Shown: positions 19,233 to 28,904, counted from the first letter of the stretch. The stretch is DNA of 64,000 bases from Staphylococcus haemolyticus (GCF_006094395.1 NZ_CP035291.1:372001-436000); one strand, 5' to 3'. Numbers and translations: made by a program. Notes: generated by a model not told the origin, from the letters alone.

Positions 19233-20414
19233 ATGATGAAAGATCTAGTAAAACGTCTACAAGAGAAAGAAGAAAAGATGATTGAAATTCGTAGACACTT
19301 ACATGAACATCCAGAATTATCATTCCAAGAATCAGAAACACCTAAATATATTACTGATTTCTATAAAGACAAAGATTGTGAAGTTAAAACGAATGTCGGT
19401 GAAAATGGTGTGAAAGTGACTATCGATAGCGGCAATCCTGGAAAAACAATTGCGATTAGAGCAGACTTTGATGCTTTACCAATCCAAGAAGATACTGGAT
19501 TGTCATTTGCGTCTAAAAATGATGGTGTGATGCATGCATGTGGTCATGATGCGCATACCGCGTATATGTTAATATTAGCTGAAACGTTAATTGAAATGAA
19601 AGATCAATTTAACGGTAAAGTGATCGTTATTCATCAACCAGCAGAAGAAATGCCTCCAGGTGGTGCCAAAGGTATGATTGAAGATGGTGTGCTAGATGGT
19701 GTCGATCATGTGCTAGGTACACATGTAATGACAAATATGGAACCGGGTAAAGTGTTCTACCGTCCTGAAAATGTTCAAACAGGTCGTTCATACTTTAAGT
19801 TAACGATACAAGGTGAAGGTGGTCATGGTTCATCACCTCATACAGCAAATGATGCGATTGTCGCTGGTGCTAACTTTGTTACTACTGCACAAACAATCGT
19901 TTCACGTCGTCTTAACCCGTTTGAAACAGGTGTTGTAACAATTGGCTCATTTGATGGTAAAGGTCAATTTAATGTCATCAAAGATAAAATCGAGCTTGAA
20001 GGTGATGTGCGTGCATTAACCGATGCTACACGTGATAAAATTGCTGACGAATTACAACAAATAGTCAAAGGTCTTGAAGCAACATTTGGTGTTAAATGTG
20101 ACTTTGAGTTTAGTAAAGACTATCCAGCACTATATAATGACCCTGATTTTACAAATTATGTTGCAGAAACTATAAAAAAAGCTGATTTAGATGACGTAAA
20201 AGGGGTAGAAGAATGTGAAGCACAACCGCCATCAGAAGATTTCGCATTTTTTGCTAAAACATTGCCAAGCACATTTATTTATTCAGGTGCTGCGCCTCAA
20301 GATGGAAAAGCGTATCCTCATCATCACCCTAAATTTAAAATTGATGAGAAAAGTATGTTAGTCGCAGCAGAAGCTGTGGGTGCAGTTGTGTTAGATTACT
20401 TAAATTCAAAATAA
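19233..20414 (+). CDS. M20-family amidohydrolase, copy 2
   Basis: A 394-residue paralog of the gene at 16480. It shares nearly all of the N-terminal half, including QEKEE-MIEIRR, FYKDKDCEV, ACGHDAHTAYML and HQPAEEMPPGGA, and ends in HHHPKFKID. The frame is open from a GTG at 19224, but AAAGGAG at 19217-19223 fits the ATG at 19233, which also aligns with the start of copy 1. Copy 2 has its own transcription signals because a terminator precedes it. It arose by duplication and may have a shifted substrate range. Confidence 0.86.
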   Translation: MMKDLVKRLQEKEEKMIEIRRHLHEHPELSFQESETPKYITDFYKDKDCEVKTNVGENGVKVTIDSGNPGKTIAIRADFDALPIQEDTGLSFASKNDGVMHACGHDAHTAYMLILAETLIEMKDQFNGKVIVIHQPAEEMPPGGAKGMIEDGVLDGVDHVLGTHVMTNMEPGKVFYRPENVQTGRSYFKLTIQGEGGHGSSPHTANDAIVAGANFVTTAQTIVSRRLNPFETGVVTIGSFDGKGQFNVIKDKIELEGDVRALTDATRDKIADELQQIVKGLEATFGVKCDFEFSKDYPALYNDPDFTNYVAETIKKADLDDVKGVEECEAQPPSEDFAFFAKTLPSTFIYSGAAPQDGKAYPHHHPKFKIDEKSMLVAAEAVGAVVLDYLNSK

Positions 20415-20433
20415 AAAATTGTTATCTCAATTT

Positions 20434-20465
20434 AGCCAACAAAACTTCAGAAATTGTTGGCTTTC
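20434..20465 (+). terminator. Terminator after amidohydrolase copy 2
   Basis: Arms AGCCAACAA (20434-20442) and TTGTTGGCT (20454-20462). The T-run is short, so this is less certain than others in the window. Confidence 0.55.
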
Positions 20466-20530
20466 CAGTACTAGTGTAAAGCTATGTATCATGATAATAT
20501 TAGCGTATATCTAAACACTGGGGTGAGATA

Positions 20531-20743
20531 ATGAGTTTTTACGAATTTATGCAAGGATTTATTGGTGACCAAACCCCTTTAGGCGAACTTGCACATTGGA
20601 TTAGCCAAGATCAGCATTTCCCAAAGTATGAACGAATTTCTGATAACATACTTAGTTATTTTACGAAAATTACAACATTGGACCACGAATTTTTAGAAGT
20701 CGTAAAGCGTTCTATCTCGCTTTATGAACAAAGCCAATTATAA
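20531..20743 (+). CDS. YozE-like small protein
   Basis: A 70-residue soluble protein resembling the YozE SAM-like (UPF0346) family. It begins SFYEFMQGF, has an FPK motif in the middle (QDQHFPKYE) and ends in a short helical tail, as in family members that are about 70-75 residues long. Function is unknown. GGGGTGAGATA precedes the ATG. The next gene starts 71 bases downstream with no terminator between them, so they may be cotranscribed. Confidence 0.72.
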   Translation: MSFYEFMQGFIGDQTPLGELAHWISQDQHFPKYERISDNILSYFTKITTLDHEFLEVVKRSISLYEQSQL

Positions 20744-20814
20744 GGACAGAACGAATATAGATATACAAATTTAATAGTAGCTCAGTGCTAGTTTAGAAAT
20801 GAAGGATAAGAATC

Positions 20815-21288
20815 ATGATTTTAAAAGATAGTTACAAAACTTATGTAGTAGAAGAAAAAGGCGATAACACGATTTCAATAAAGAAAAATAATGATGAACA
20901 TCAATATGATGTGTTAGAAGTGATTGATGATTTATCAAATGATTCTTTTTGTGTGTTAAATCATTTATTTGTTAATGAAGGTATGGAAGATGCATTCGAG
21001 AAGAAATTCTTAGAACGTCCTAAATACTTACAAAATGTTCCAGGATTTAAAGCTTTAAGATTTTTGCGTCCACAAGTAGCAGGACGACACTATATTATTT
21101 TAACTTTATGGGAAGAACGTCAGGCATTTTATGATTGGCAGAATTCTAATGAATATAGTCAAACCCATAAACATAGAGGCACTGAAGGTGGTGTTGATCG
21201 CAACATTGTTAATCGTGATTTATCTTATAATGTGCGTATTGAGCTATCTGGTTTAGAGTCAAAATTAGATTTAAGTCATATTTTCTAG
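20815..21288 (+). CDS. ABM-domain (HmoB/TRAP-like) monooxygenase family protein
   Basis: A 157-residue protein with an antibiotic biosynthesis monooxygenase fold in its C-terminal two-thirds. The segment FLERPKYLQNVPGFKALRF, then RHYIILTLWEERQAFYDW and NSNEYSQTHKH, is the usual ABM pattern. Relatives include Bacillus HmoB and staphylococcal TRAP, which combine a divergent N-terminal part with one ABM domain. Some ABM proteins degrade haem, but the residues needed for that cannot be judged here. A GAAGGATAAG site precedes the ATG. Confidence 0.78.
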   Translation: MILKDSYKTYVVEEKGDNTISIKKNNDEHQYDVLEVIDDLSNDSFCVLNHLFVNEGMEDAFEKKFLERPKYLQNVPGFKALRFLRPQVAGRHYIILTLWEERQAFYDWQNSNEYSQTHKHRGTEGGVDRNIVNRDLSYNVRIELSGLESKLDLSHIF

Positions 21289-21297
21289 TACAGATAT

Positions 21298-21346
21298 AAA
21301 GATTAAGCCAATGTCATTGTTATCGACATATGTGCTTAATCTTTTT
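21298..21346 (+). terminator. Terminator after the ABM protein
   Basis: Perfect arms AAAGATTAAGC (21298-21308) and GCTTAATCTTT (21334-21344), then T residues. Confidence 0.88.
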
Positions 21347-21364
21347 CAATTTCAAATCAAATTG

Positions 21365-21378
21365 TAAAAACGTTTACA
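21365..21378 (+). promoter_or_regulatory. cre-like site upstream of the acyl-CoA synthetase
   Basis: TAAAAACGTTTACA differs from the cre consensus at one conserved base (A for G at position 2) and sits in a palindromic context (TGTAAA..TTTACA). A second weaker match (CTAAAGCGTTTGAT) lies at about 21402-21415. Acyl-CoA synthetase genes of Gram-positive bacteria are commonly under CcpA control. Confidence 0.5.
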
Positions 21379-21454
21379 TAAATGATTTTGATTTCATCAG
21401 ACTAAAGCGTTTGATAAGATAATAAATAAGGTCGAACTGAAAGGGAGTATAGTA

Positions 21455-23050
21455 ATGGATAATTCAAGTTTATTAGCACCAGAGACTTACAATATTGTTT
21501 CAGAAATTGAGAAACATGCTTCTAATACATCGAAGAAAGCCCTGATTTATGAAAATGGGGTAGACGAACCAATTACAGTGACATATTCAGAATTAATTAA
21601 AAATGCCAATAAAGTGGGATATGTCTTATTAAATCACGGACTTAAAAAAGGTGATAAAGTATTAATCATGATGCCGAGAGCAATTATGACATATGAACTT
21701 TATCTTGCTGCATTAAAACTGGGTATTGCGATTATTCCTAGTTCAGAAATGCTAAGAACTAAAGATTTACAATATCGAATTACACATGGTGAGATTAAAG
21801 CAGTAATTGCTAAATCTGATTTTATTGAAGAGTTCAAAGGCGTTAAAGAGTATGACGCATTAACGAAATTTATCATTGACGGACACGAAACGGACTGGAT
21901 TAATATTGAAGATGAAAAAGCGTCTCAAAGTGATGCGTTAGATATTGAAAAAACTTCAAGAGACGATTTAGCCATCTTATCATATACATCTGGAACGACA
22001 GGAAATCCTAAGGCTGTTACACATTCTCATGGTTGGGGATTTGCACACATGAAAATGGCGCCAGAACATTGGTTATGTATTAAAGAAGACGACTTAGTGT
22101 GGGCGACAGCTGCACCAGGTTGGCAAAAATGGGTATGGAGTCCTTTCTTATCAATTATGGGTTCAGGCGCAACAGCATTTGTTTATAATGGTAAATTCAA
22201 CCCTTCTCGTTATCTTGAATTATTACAAGGCTTTGAAATCAATGTCTTATGTTGTACACCAACAGAATATCGTATGATGGCGAAATTAGACAATTTACAA
22301 GAATATAACTTAGAACACCTTCACAGTGCTGTATCAGCAGGCGAGCCATTAAACCGTGAAGTTGTAGAACAATTCCGCAATAACTTTAATTTAACGGTGC
22401 GTGATGGTTATGGACAAACAGAGAGTACTTTATTAATCGGGTTCTTAAAAGACACTAAATCACGACCAGGTTCAATGGGTAAAGAAATCCCAGGTAGCCG
22501 TGTTACGATCGTTGATGATGAAGGACAACCGGTTGAAACAAATGTTAAAGGAAATATAGCTTTACCACTTGATTTCCCTGGTTTGTTTAAAGGTTATTAT
22601 AAAGATGAAGAACGTACGAAAGCAGCTCAAGCGGGTGACTATTACATTACTGGAGACTTAGCGCATATAGATGAAGATGGCTATTTCTGGTTTGAAGGTC
22701 GACGAGATGATATTATCATCAGTTCAGGCTATACGATTGGACCGTTTGAAGTTGAAGATGCCTTAACAAATCACCCGGCCGTTAAAGAATGTGCTGTTGT
22801 AGCAAGTCCTCATGAAATTCGAGGCAACATTGTTAAAGCATTCGTTATTTTACAAGATAATTATCAGGGTAATGATGACCTTGTTAAAGAATTACAAACT
22901 TTCGCGAAGAATGAAGTAGCACCATATAAATACCCACGTGCAATTGAATTTGTAGACTCATTACCTAAAACAAATTCAGGTAAAATCCGTCGTGTTGAAT
23001 TACGCGATGCTGAACGTGAGAAATATAATAAAGAAAATGGATTTAAATAA
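21455..23050 (+). CDS. mbcS: Acyl-CoA synthetase (MbcS/AcsM-like)
   Basis: A 531-residue AMP-forming ligase that activates a short or branched carboxylic acid through an acyl-adenylate to its CoA thioester. The signature YTSGTTGNPKAV lies near residue 178, GYGQTEST near 325, TGDLAHIDEDGYFWFEGRRDDII near 412-434, and the catalytic lysine in TNSGKIRRVEL near 508-518. Its place beside cudAB, mqo and fda matches the S. aureus locus in which MbcS supplies branched-chain acyl-CoA primers for fatty acid synthesis. Orthology is inferred from this context; acetate or medium-chain acids remain possible. A GAAAGGGAG site precedes the ATG. Confidence 0.8.
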   Translation: MDNSSLLAPETYNIVSEIEKHASNTSKKALIYENGVDEPITVTYSELIKNANKVGYVLLNHGLKKGDKVLIMMPRAIMTYELYLAALKLGIAIIPSSEMLRTKDLQYRITHGEIKAVIAKSDFIEEFKGVKEYDALTKFIIDGHETDWINIEDEKASQSDALDIEKTSRDDLAILSYTSGTTGNPKAVTHSHGWGFAHMKMAPEHWLCIKEDDLVWATAAPGWQKWVWSPFLSIMGSGATAFVYNGKFNPSRYLELLQGFEINVLCCTPTEYRMMAKLDNLQEYNLEHLHSAVSAGEPLNREVVEQFRNNFNLTVRDGYGQTESTLLIGFLKDTKSRPGSMGKEIPGSRVTIVDDEGQPVETNVKGNIALPLDFPGLFKGYYKDEERTKAAQAGDYYITGDLAHIDEDGYFWFEGRRDDIIISSGYTIGPFEVEDALTNHPAVKECAVVASPHEIRGNIVKAFVILQDNYQGNDDLVKELQTFAKNEVAPYKYPRAIEFVDSLPKTNSGKIRRVELRDAEREKYNKENGFK

Positions 23051-23072
23051 TATCGATTTCAATGTATAAAAG

Positions 23073-23117
23073 ACACCTCGTTAAATGCTTTGGTCATCTA
23101 ACGAGGTGTTATTTTTG
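23073..23117. terminator. Terminator between acyl-CoA synthetase and SDR genes
   Basis: Arms ACACCTCGTT (23073-23082) and AACGAGGTGT (23100-23109), then TATTTTTG. It lies between two converging genes. Confidence 0.8.
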
Positions 23118-23155
23118 TGTTTGATTGAGTATTCGATACCAATTGATGAAGCATA

Positions 23156-23926
23156 TTATCTGGCAGTGTATCCACCGTCTACAGTTAATGCTGCACCTGT
23201 AATAAATCGAGCTTCATCACTTGCTAAGAATAATACTGCATTGGCAACATCTACAGGTTCACCTAAATAGCCAATTGGATGGCGTTCAGACATTTTAGCA
23301 GTATAGGCTTCTAAACCACCTTCTGTTTCTGCACCGAGTTTTTTCACTAAAGGTGTTAATATTGTACCTGGATGAACAGAGTTAACACGAATGTGATCTT
23401 TACCAAAGCTGATGGCATCTTGTCGTGTCATATTTGTAACAGCACCTTTAGCAGCTGCGTATGGTGTGAGTTCATCTGTACCCACTAAACCTAAGATAGA
23501 TGAGAAGTTAACGATTGAACCGCCACCATTTTCACGTAAGAGTGGTACAGCATGTTTAGTACAGAAGAATACGCCTTTTACATCGACTGCAAAAACCTGA
23601 TCCCATTCTTCTTCAGTGAGTTGGTCTGTCGTTTTGTCAGCGCCAGTTATACCCGCACAATTAATGAGTATGTCTAATTTACCAATATCATGCTTGATAT
23701 TCGAAAATGTATCTTCAACGCTAGCTTCTTTAGAAACATCTAAGACATAACCGTATACCTTTTGATTAGTTTCTTTAGAAAGTGTGTCAACCGCTTGATT
23801 GACTACATCTTCTTTAAGGTCTGAAATGATAACTGTTGCACCCTCTTCAACAAAACGCTTAGCAGTTTCGAAGCCCATTCCACCACCTGAACCAGTAATT
23901 AAAGCTACTTTGTTTTCTAGCCTCAT
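23156..23926 (-). CDS. Short-chain dehydrogenase/reductase (SDR)
   Basis: A 256-residue classical SDR. The NAD(P)-binding TGSGGGMG motif is near residues 11-18, the NCAG structural motif near 88, a catalytic Ser in VNFSSILG near 139-146 and YAAAK (Tyr/Lys) near 155-159. It ends in TVDGGYTAR, usual for glucose/diol-type SDRs. The frame is open 18 codons further upstream, but the AAAAGGGGA site fits the ATG at 23926. It is divergent from a LysR gene, which probably controls it. The substrate is unknown; a sugar alcohol, diol or 3-oxoacyl compound are all possible. Confidence 0.86.
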   Translation of the reverse strand: MRLENKVALITGSGGGMGFETAKRFVEEGATVIISDLKEDVVNQAVDTLSKETNQKVYGYVLDVSKEASVEDTFSNIKHDIGKLDILINCAGITGADKTTDQLTEEEWDQVFAVDVKGVFFCTKHAVPLLRENGGGSIVNFSSILGLVGTDELTPYAAAKGAVTNMTRQDAISFGKDHIRVNSVHPGTILTPLVKKLGAETEGGLEAYTAKMSERHPIGYLGEPVDVANAVLFLASDEARFITGAALTVDGGYTAR

Positions 23927-24046
23927 AATAATCCCCTTTTCAAAAATAGTCTCATCACAATTTAATGGTATCATCGCCAATATATAATGTATAATGCATA
24001 ATAATTATATTTTTATAACTTAAAGTTATGATTTGAGGTGTAGTGT

Positions 24047-24928
24047 TTGGAGATTACAAAGCTCAAATATTTTAAAGTGGTAGCTAATATGAATAATATT
24101 TCAGAGGCGGCAAAGCGACTGAATATTTCTCAACCAGCACTAAGTAAGGCGATTGCATCAATTGAAGATGAGTTGGGTGTGGCATTATTTGACCGGAAAG
24201 GCAGACATATCTACTTAAACCGATATGGTGAATTAATGCTGAATTATATCGATAGTGCATTTAGGGAATTAAATGAAGGAGAACGTATAATCAAAGAATT
24301 AACAGGTATCGAAAGTGGTCAAGTTACTTTTGCAGTAACATTTCCACATGTTATGCCATTACTCATTCAAAATTATGTGTCACGACATCCCAATATTAAA
24401 ATTAAGCAATATCAAGCAATATCTGAACGGGCAACTCATTTGATTTTAAATAACGAAGTAGATTTTGCTATATCATCTTCTAAAATTGAACATCGCGATA
24501 TAAGTTGGGAACCTATCATACAAGATGATATTTATTTAACTGTTAGTAAAGAACATCCTCTCTCTCAATGTACTTCTCTTGAATTAACACAAATTAAAGA
24601 TGAACGATTGATAGGTCAAATTGAAGGTTATGGTTTTCGAGATACGATAGATTACATTTTAAAACAAGAAGGGATTGTTCCTAATTATCAAGTAGAGGTT
24701 GAGGATTCGAGCGCTATTTTAAAACTAGTAGCTATGAATATAGGCATCTCATTCACACCCAAACAAGCCTTAAGAAATTTGGATAAGCAAATTGTAGCAA
24801 TACCTATTAACAATGAACATTGTTATCGGGAGATTGGTTTAGCTTATAAAAAATCTCATTACTTTACAGAAGTAGCATCGTCATTTAAGACTTTTGTGAC
24901 TGATTATTTTCAAAATCATATCAATTAA
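24047..24928 (+). CDS. LysR-family transcriptional regulator
   Basis: A 293-residue LTTR with an N-terminal winged helix-turn-helix at residues 1-60 (SEAAKRLNISQPALSKAI) and a periplasmic-binding-like effector domain at about 90-290. Translation starts at TTG 24047, preceded by GAGGTG with a six-base gap. It is divergent from the SDR gene with about 120 bases between them. That gap contains AT-rich partial dyads (TATAATGTATAATGCATAAT) which could serve as the LTTR box, so autoregulation and control of the SDR are likely. Confidence 0.88.
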   Translation: MEITKLKYFKVVANMNNISEAAKRLNISQPALSKAIASIEDELGVALFDRKGRHIYLNRYGELMLNYIDSAFRELNEGERIIKELTGIESGQVTFAVTFPHVMPLLIQNYVSRHPNIKIKQYQAISERATHLILNNEVDFAISSSKIEHRDISWEPIIQDDIYLTVSKEHPLSQCTSLELTQIKDERLIGQIEGYGFRDTIDYILKQEGIVPNYQVEVEDSSAILKLVAMNIGISFTPKQALRNLDKQIVAIPINNEHCYREIGLAYKKSHYFTEVASSFKTFVTDYFQNHIN

Positions 24929-24952
24929 ACTGAATAAATATGAAAATAGTAT

Positions 24953-25028
24953 GACACAATTAAAGCGTGCATAATAGACATTCAATTACTATTGTAAGTC
25001 CATTTTGTGCTCTAATTGTGTCTTTTTT
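24953..25028 (+). terminator. Terminator after the LysR gene
   Basis: GACACAATTA (24953-24962) pairs with TAATTGTGTC (25013-25022), enclosing a 50-base loop, then six T residues. The large loop is unusual for a simple terminator. Confidence 0.65.
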
Positions 25029-25135
25029 ATAAATCTTGAAACTAAATGTGATGTTTTTAATTGTATTTATCTTGGTTATATGACATACTCTATATTAATT
25101 AGTATGATATAATAATTAATTGAGGTGACATTATA

Positions 25136-27763
25136 ATGACGAAATATATTTATGCTTTTGATGAAGGACAAAAATCGATGAAAGATTTACTTGGAGGTAA
25201 AGGTGCTAACCTATCTGAAATGAAACGTTTAGGTTTACCTGTGCCAGATGGTTTTACAATAACAACTGCCGCTTGTATAGAATACTTAAGACAAGGTAAA
25301 TCATTATCAACTGATGTAAAAACACAATTAATTGATCATCTTGCTGACTTTTCAGAGAGAACTGGGAAAGCATTCTCATCAGATGCTAATTTATTACTTG
25401 TATCTGTACGAAGTGGTGCGAAAATATCGATGCCTGGTATGATGGATACAATTCTTAACTTGGGATTAAATGACGATAACGTAAAGAAACTTGCAGATAA
25501 AACAGGTGATGCTCGCTTTGCATATGACTGTTACCGTCGCTTACTACAAATGTTCGGTGAAGTGGTATACAACGTTCCGATGCAAGCATTTGATACATAT
25601 TTTGAAGATTATAAACAACGTCACAACTTTGAAAATGACGCTGCAATTACACCTGAAGGTTTACAAGAAATTTGTGAACGTTTCAAAGACATTTATATGG
25701 AAGAAGTTTATAAACCGTTCCCTCAAGAACCTTTGAAACAATTAGAAGAAGCAATCGAAGCGGTCTTTAAGTCTTGGGACAATGACCGTGCACGAATTTA
25801 TCGTGATTTAAATGATATTCCACATGACATAGGTACTGCTGTTAATATCCAAGAAATGGTATTTGGTAATAGTGGTAATAATAGTGGAACAGGTGTTGCA
25901 TTCACTCGTAATCCTGTGAGCGGAGAAAATAAATTATTTGGTGAATATTTATTAAATGCACAGGGTGAAGATGTCGTAGCTGGTATCCGTACACCAAAAG
26001 ACATTTCAACTTTACACGATCAAATGTCTGACGTACATCAAGAATTTGTTGAAGTAACGAAACAACTTGAACAGCATTATAAAGATATGCAAGATATTGA
26101 GTTTACGATTGAAAATGGAAAGTTATACTTATTACAAACTCGTAATGGTAAACGTACGGCACGTGCAGCAATTAAGATAGCAGTAGATTTAGTAGATGAA
26201 GGTGTCATTAAAAAAGAAGAAGCGATGTCAAATGTTGATGTGAAATCAATCGACCAATTATTACATCCTAATTTTGATGAAAAAGCACTAAAACAAGCGA
26301 CTGAAATTTCAAAAATAGGTTTACCTGCAAGTCCAGGGGCTGCTACAGGACAAATTGTATTTTCAGCTGAAGATGCTAAGGCACAAGCTGATGCAGGTAA
26401 GAAAGTTATCTTAATGCGTCCGGAAACGTCTCCTGAAGATATTGAAGGTATGATTGCGAGTGAAGCAATCGTAACAACACATGGAGGTATGACATCTCAC
26501 GCAGCAGTTGTAGCTCGTGGTATGGGTAAATGTTGTGTGACAGGTTGTTCGGATTTAGAAATCAATACTATGGCAAAGACAGTTTACTATGATGGTGGGG
26601 AACTTCATGAAGGCGATACAATTTCAGTTGATGGTTCTAAAGGTGACATCTACATAGGTGAGATTGAAACAGTCAGTGCTGAACACAGTGAAGAGTTCAC
26701 TCAATTTATGGAATGGTCAGAGGATATTGCACGTTTGAATGTTCGAATGAACGCAGAGACGCCTCAAGATATTAAAGCGGGTTATGACTTTGGTTCTAAA
26801 GGTATTGGTTTAGTTCGTACGGAGCATATGTTCTTCGGAGCGGAACGTTTAGTTGAAATGCGACGATTTATTCTTTCATCTTCATATGAACAACGAGTAG
26901 AAGCTTTGAATAATATTCGTAATTATCAAGTAGAAGACTTTGAAGCAATATTCCGATTATCTGGAGAGCGTCCTACAATTGTCCGTTTGCTTGATCCACC
27001 TTTGCATGAGTTTTTACCTAATTCTGATGAAGATGTTGAAAATGTAGCACGACAACTCAACATTCCTAAAGAAGTATTGAATAAACGCATTGTAGATCTT
27101 CATGAAGTGAATCCAATGCTAGGACATCGTGGTTGTAGACTTGCAATCACATACCCTGAGTTATATGAAATGCAAGTTGAAGCGATTATGGGAAGCGTAT
27201 TAAAACTTAAAAAAGAGGGTATAACATGTAAACCTGAAATTATGATTCCGCTAGTATCAACTGTGGAAGAATTCACAACGCTTAAAGAGAAATTGGTTAA
27301 AACCATTGAACAATTAGAGGATGAACAAGGTGACAGCGTACCATATTTAATTGGTACAATGATTGAAACGCCGCGCGCATGTTTAGTAGCAGATGAATTA
27401 GCAAAACATTGTGATTTCTTTAGTTTCGGTACAAATGATTTAACGCAATTGACATTTGGTTTCTCAAGAGATGATGCAGGTAAATTTATAAATGTGTATA
27501 CTGAAAGTAATATATTGAAGCTTGACCCATTCCAAACGTTAGATAGAGATGGTGTCGGAAAATTAATCGAAATTGCAGTTGAACAAGCTAAAAAAGTAAA
27601 TCCGAAAATCAAAATCGGTGTATGTGGTGAATTAGGTGGAGATGCTAAGTCTATTCGTCGTTTCAATCAATTAGCGATAGACTATGTTTCATGCTCACCA
27701 TTCCGAGTTCCAGGTGCAATTTTAGCAACAGCTCAGAGTCAAGCGGAGGAAAGCGAGCAGTAA
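25136..27763 (+). CDS. ppdK: Pyruvate, phosphate dikinase
   Basis: An 875-residue three-domain enzyme that interconverts pyruvate, ATP and Pi with PEP, AMP and PPi. An N-terminal ATP-grasp domain covers about residues 1-340, with the family segment QEMVFGN near 239-245. The swivelling domain carries the phosphoryl-transfer His at about residue 455 in GGMTSHAAV. A C-terminal TIM barrel carries the active-site Cys at about 830 in GVCGELGGD. Thr at about 453, two residues before the His, is the site normally phosphorylated by the regulatory protein encoded next door. It can run towards PEP for gluconeogenesis or towards ATP in glycolysis. Confidence 0.96.
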   Translation: MTKYIYAFDEGQKSMKDLLGGKGANLSEMKRLGLPVPDGFTITTAACIEYLRQGKSLSTDVKTQLIDHLADFSERTGKAFSSDANLLLVSVRSGAKISMPGMMDTILNLGLNDDNVKKLADKTGDARFAYDCYRRLLQMFGEVVYNVPMQAFDTYFEDYKQRHNFENDAAITPEGLQEICERFKDIYMEEVYKPFPQEPLKQLEEAIEAVFKSWDNDRARIYRDLNDIPHDIGTAVNIQEMVFGNSGNNSGTGVAFTRNPVSGENKLFGEYLLNAQGEDVVAGIRTPKDISTLHDQMSDVHQEFVEVTKQLEQHYKDMQDIEFTIENGKLYLLQTRNGKRTARAAIKIAVDLVDEGVIKKEEAMSNVDVKSIDQLLHPNFDEKALKQATEISKIGLPASPGAATGQIVFSAEDAKAQADAGKKVILMRPETSPEDIEGMIASEAIVTTHGGMTSHAAVVARGMGKCCVTGCSDLEINTMAKTVYYDGGELHEGDTISVDGSKGDIYIGEIETVSAEHSEEFTQFMEWSEDIARLNVRMNAETPQDIKAGYDFGSKGIGLVRTEHMFFGAERLVEMRRFILSSSYEQRVEALNNIRNYQVEDFEAIFRLSGERPTIVRLLDPPLHEFLPNSDEDVENVARQLNIPKEVLNKRIVDLHEVNPMLGHRGCRLAITYPELYEMQVEAIMGSVLKLKKEGITCKPEIMIPLVSTVEEFTTLKEKLVKTIEQLEDEQGDSVPYLIGTMIETPRACLVADELAKHCDFFSFGTNDLTQLTFGFSRDDAGKFINVYTESNILKLDPFQTLDRDGVGKLIEIAVEQAKKVNPKIKIGVCGELGGDAKSIRRFNQLAIDYVSCSPFRVPGAILATAQSQAEESEQ

Positions 27764-27764
27764 A

Positions 27765-28595
27765 GTGAACGAAACTCAATCAAATGAACAAATTCTAAAG
27801 TTATTTATCGTATCAGATTCCATTGGCGAAACAGCACAACGAATGATTCATGCAACATTAACACAATTCCCTGATTTGCATAATGTTGAAATTAAGAAAT
27901 TTCCATATATTAAAGATGAAGAGGAATTCTTAAATATTTTAAATTTAGCACGTGAACAACATGCGATTGTAGCGACGACGTTAGTAAGTGAATCCTTTAA
28001 TGCATTGGGACATCAATTTGCACATGAACATGATATTCCTTATGTTGACTACATGTCTGATTTAATCAGTATTATTAAGAAGGTAACACACAGTCAACCG
28101 CTTATGGAGAGTGGTGCGTTACGTAAATTAAATGATGAATATTTCAAGCGTATTGAAGCGATTGAATACTCTGTTAAATACGATGATGGTAAACATTTTA
28201 CTGATATAGGTGAAGCGGATGCATTAATTGTTGGTGTGTCACGAACATCTAAAACACCATTAAGTATGTATTTAGCTAACAAAGGTTATAAAATAGCTAA
28301 TATTCCATTGGTACCTGAAATTGAAATTCCTGATAATGTTTATAAACAAAAAGGGTTAAAAGTATTTGGATTAACTGCGAGTCCACAGTATATTGCAAAC
28401 ATACGAAAGAATCGTGCGGAAACGTTAGGTTTATCTAGTGAATCACGATACAATAACTTGGATCGTATTAAGAAAGAACTTGTATATGCTGAGGAAGTCT
28501 TTAAGAAATTAAATGCGACTGTTATCAATACGGAATATAAATCGATTGAAGAGTCAGCATTCTATATTGAGAAGTTTTTACAACCTAAATTGTAA
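27765..28595 (+). CDS. ppsR: PPDK regulatory kinase/phosphorylase (PDRP, DUF299)
   Basis: A 276-residue bifunctional regulator that phosphorylates the Thr next to the catalytic His of PPDK, using ADP, and removes that phosphate with Pi. The DSIGETA motif near residues 18-24 and the P-loop-like GVSRTSKTP near 155-163 are diagnostic. It starts at GTG 27765, one base after the ppdK stop, with GGAGG inside the end of ppdK, so the two are translationally coupled. The pair lets the cell switch PPDK with ADP level. Confidence 0.95.
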   Translation: MNETQSNEQILKLFIVSDSIGETAQRMIHATLTQFPDLHNVEIKKFPYIKDEEEFLNILNLAREQHAIVATTLVSESFNALGHQFAHEHDIPYVDYMSDLISIIKKVTHSQPLMESGALRKLNDEYFKRIEAIEYSVKYDDGKHFTDIGEADALIVGVSRTSKTPLSMYLANKGYKIANIPLVPEIEIPDNVYKQKGLKVFGLTASPQYIANIRKNRAETLGLSSESRYNNLDRIKKELVYAEEVFKKLNATVINTEYKSIEESAFYIEKFLQPKL

Positions 28596-28650
28596 TTGCA
28601 AGAAGAAAGAAGTCTTTGATTGCAGTTTAGATAGTAGAAAGTCGATAAAT

Positions 28651-28690
28651 AAAAACACTTAGTTGCATATTTGTGACTAAGTGTTTTTAT
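28651..28690 (+). terminator. Terminator after ppsR
   Basis: AAAAACACTTAGT (28651-28663) pairs perfectly with ACTAAGTGTTTTT (28676-28688). Confidence 0.88.
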
Positions 28691-28904
28691 TTTAAAATTA
28701 GGTAGCGTTAATGCTTTCAATTATATATAAAAAAATAATTTTAATTAAGGTTCTCCGATTTACAATTTACCATATTTGTTTTAACATAGAAATGAAAGGC
28801 TTAACAATCTTAATATAAAAAGGTATTACTTTATATTAGGGAGAAAGAGTAGTAAGTAATAACTTTTTAATTGTTAACTAATAAATTTGGAGAGGTGTAC
28901 AACC

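Noticed and set aside
28094..28528. Minus-strand frames inside ppsR and ppdK
   Set aside because: No start signals, unlike any family, and fully contained in strongly supported genes.
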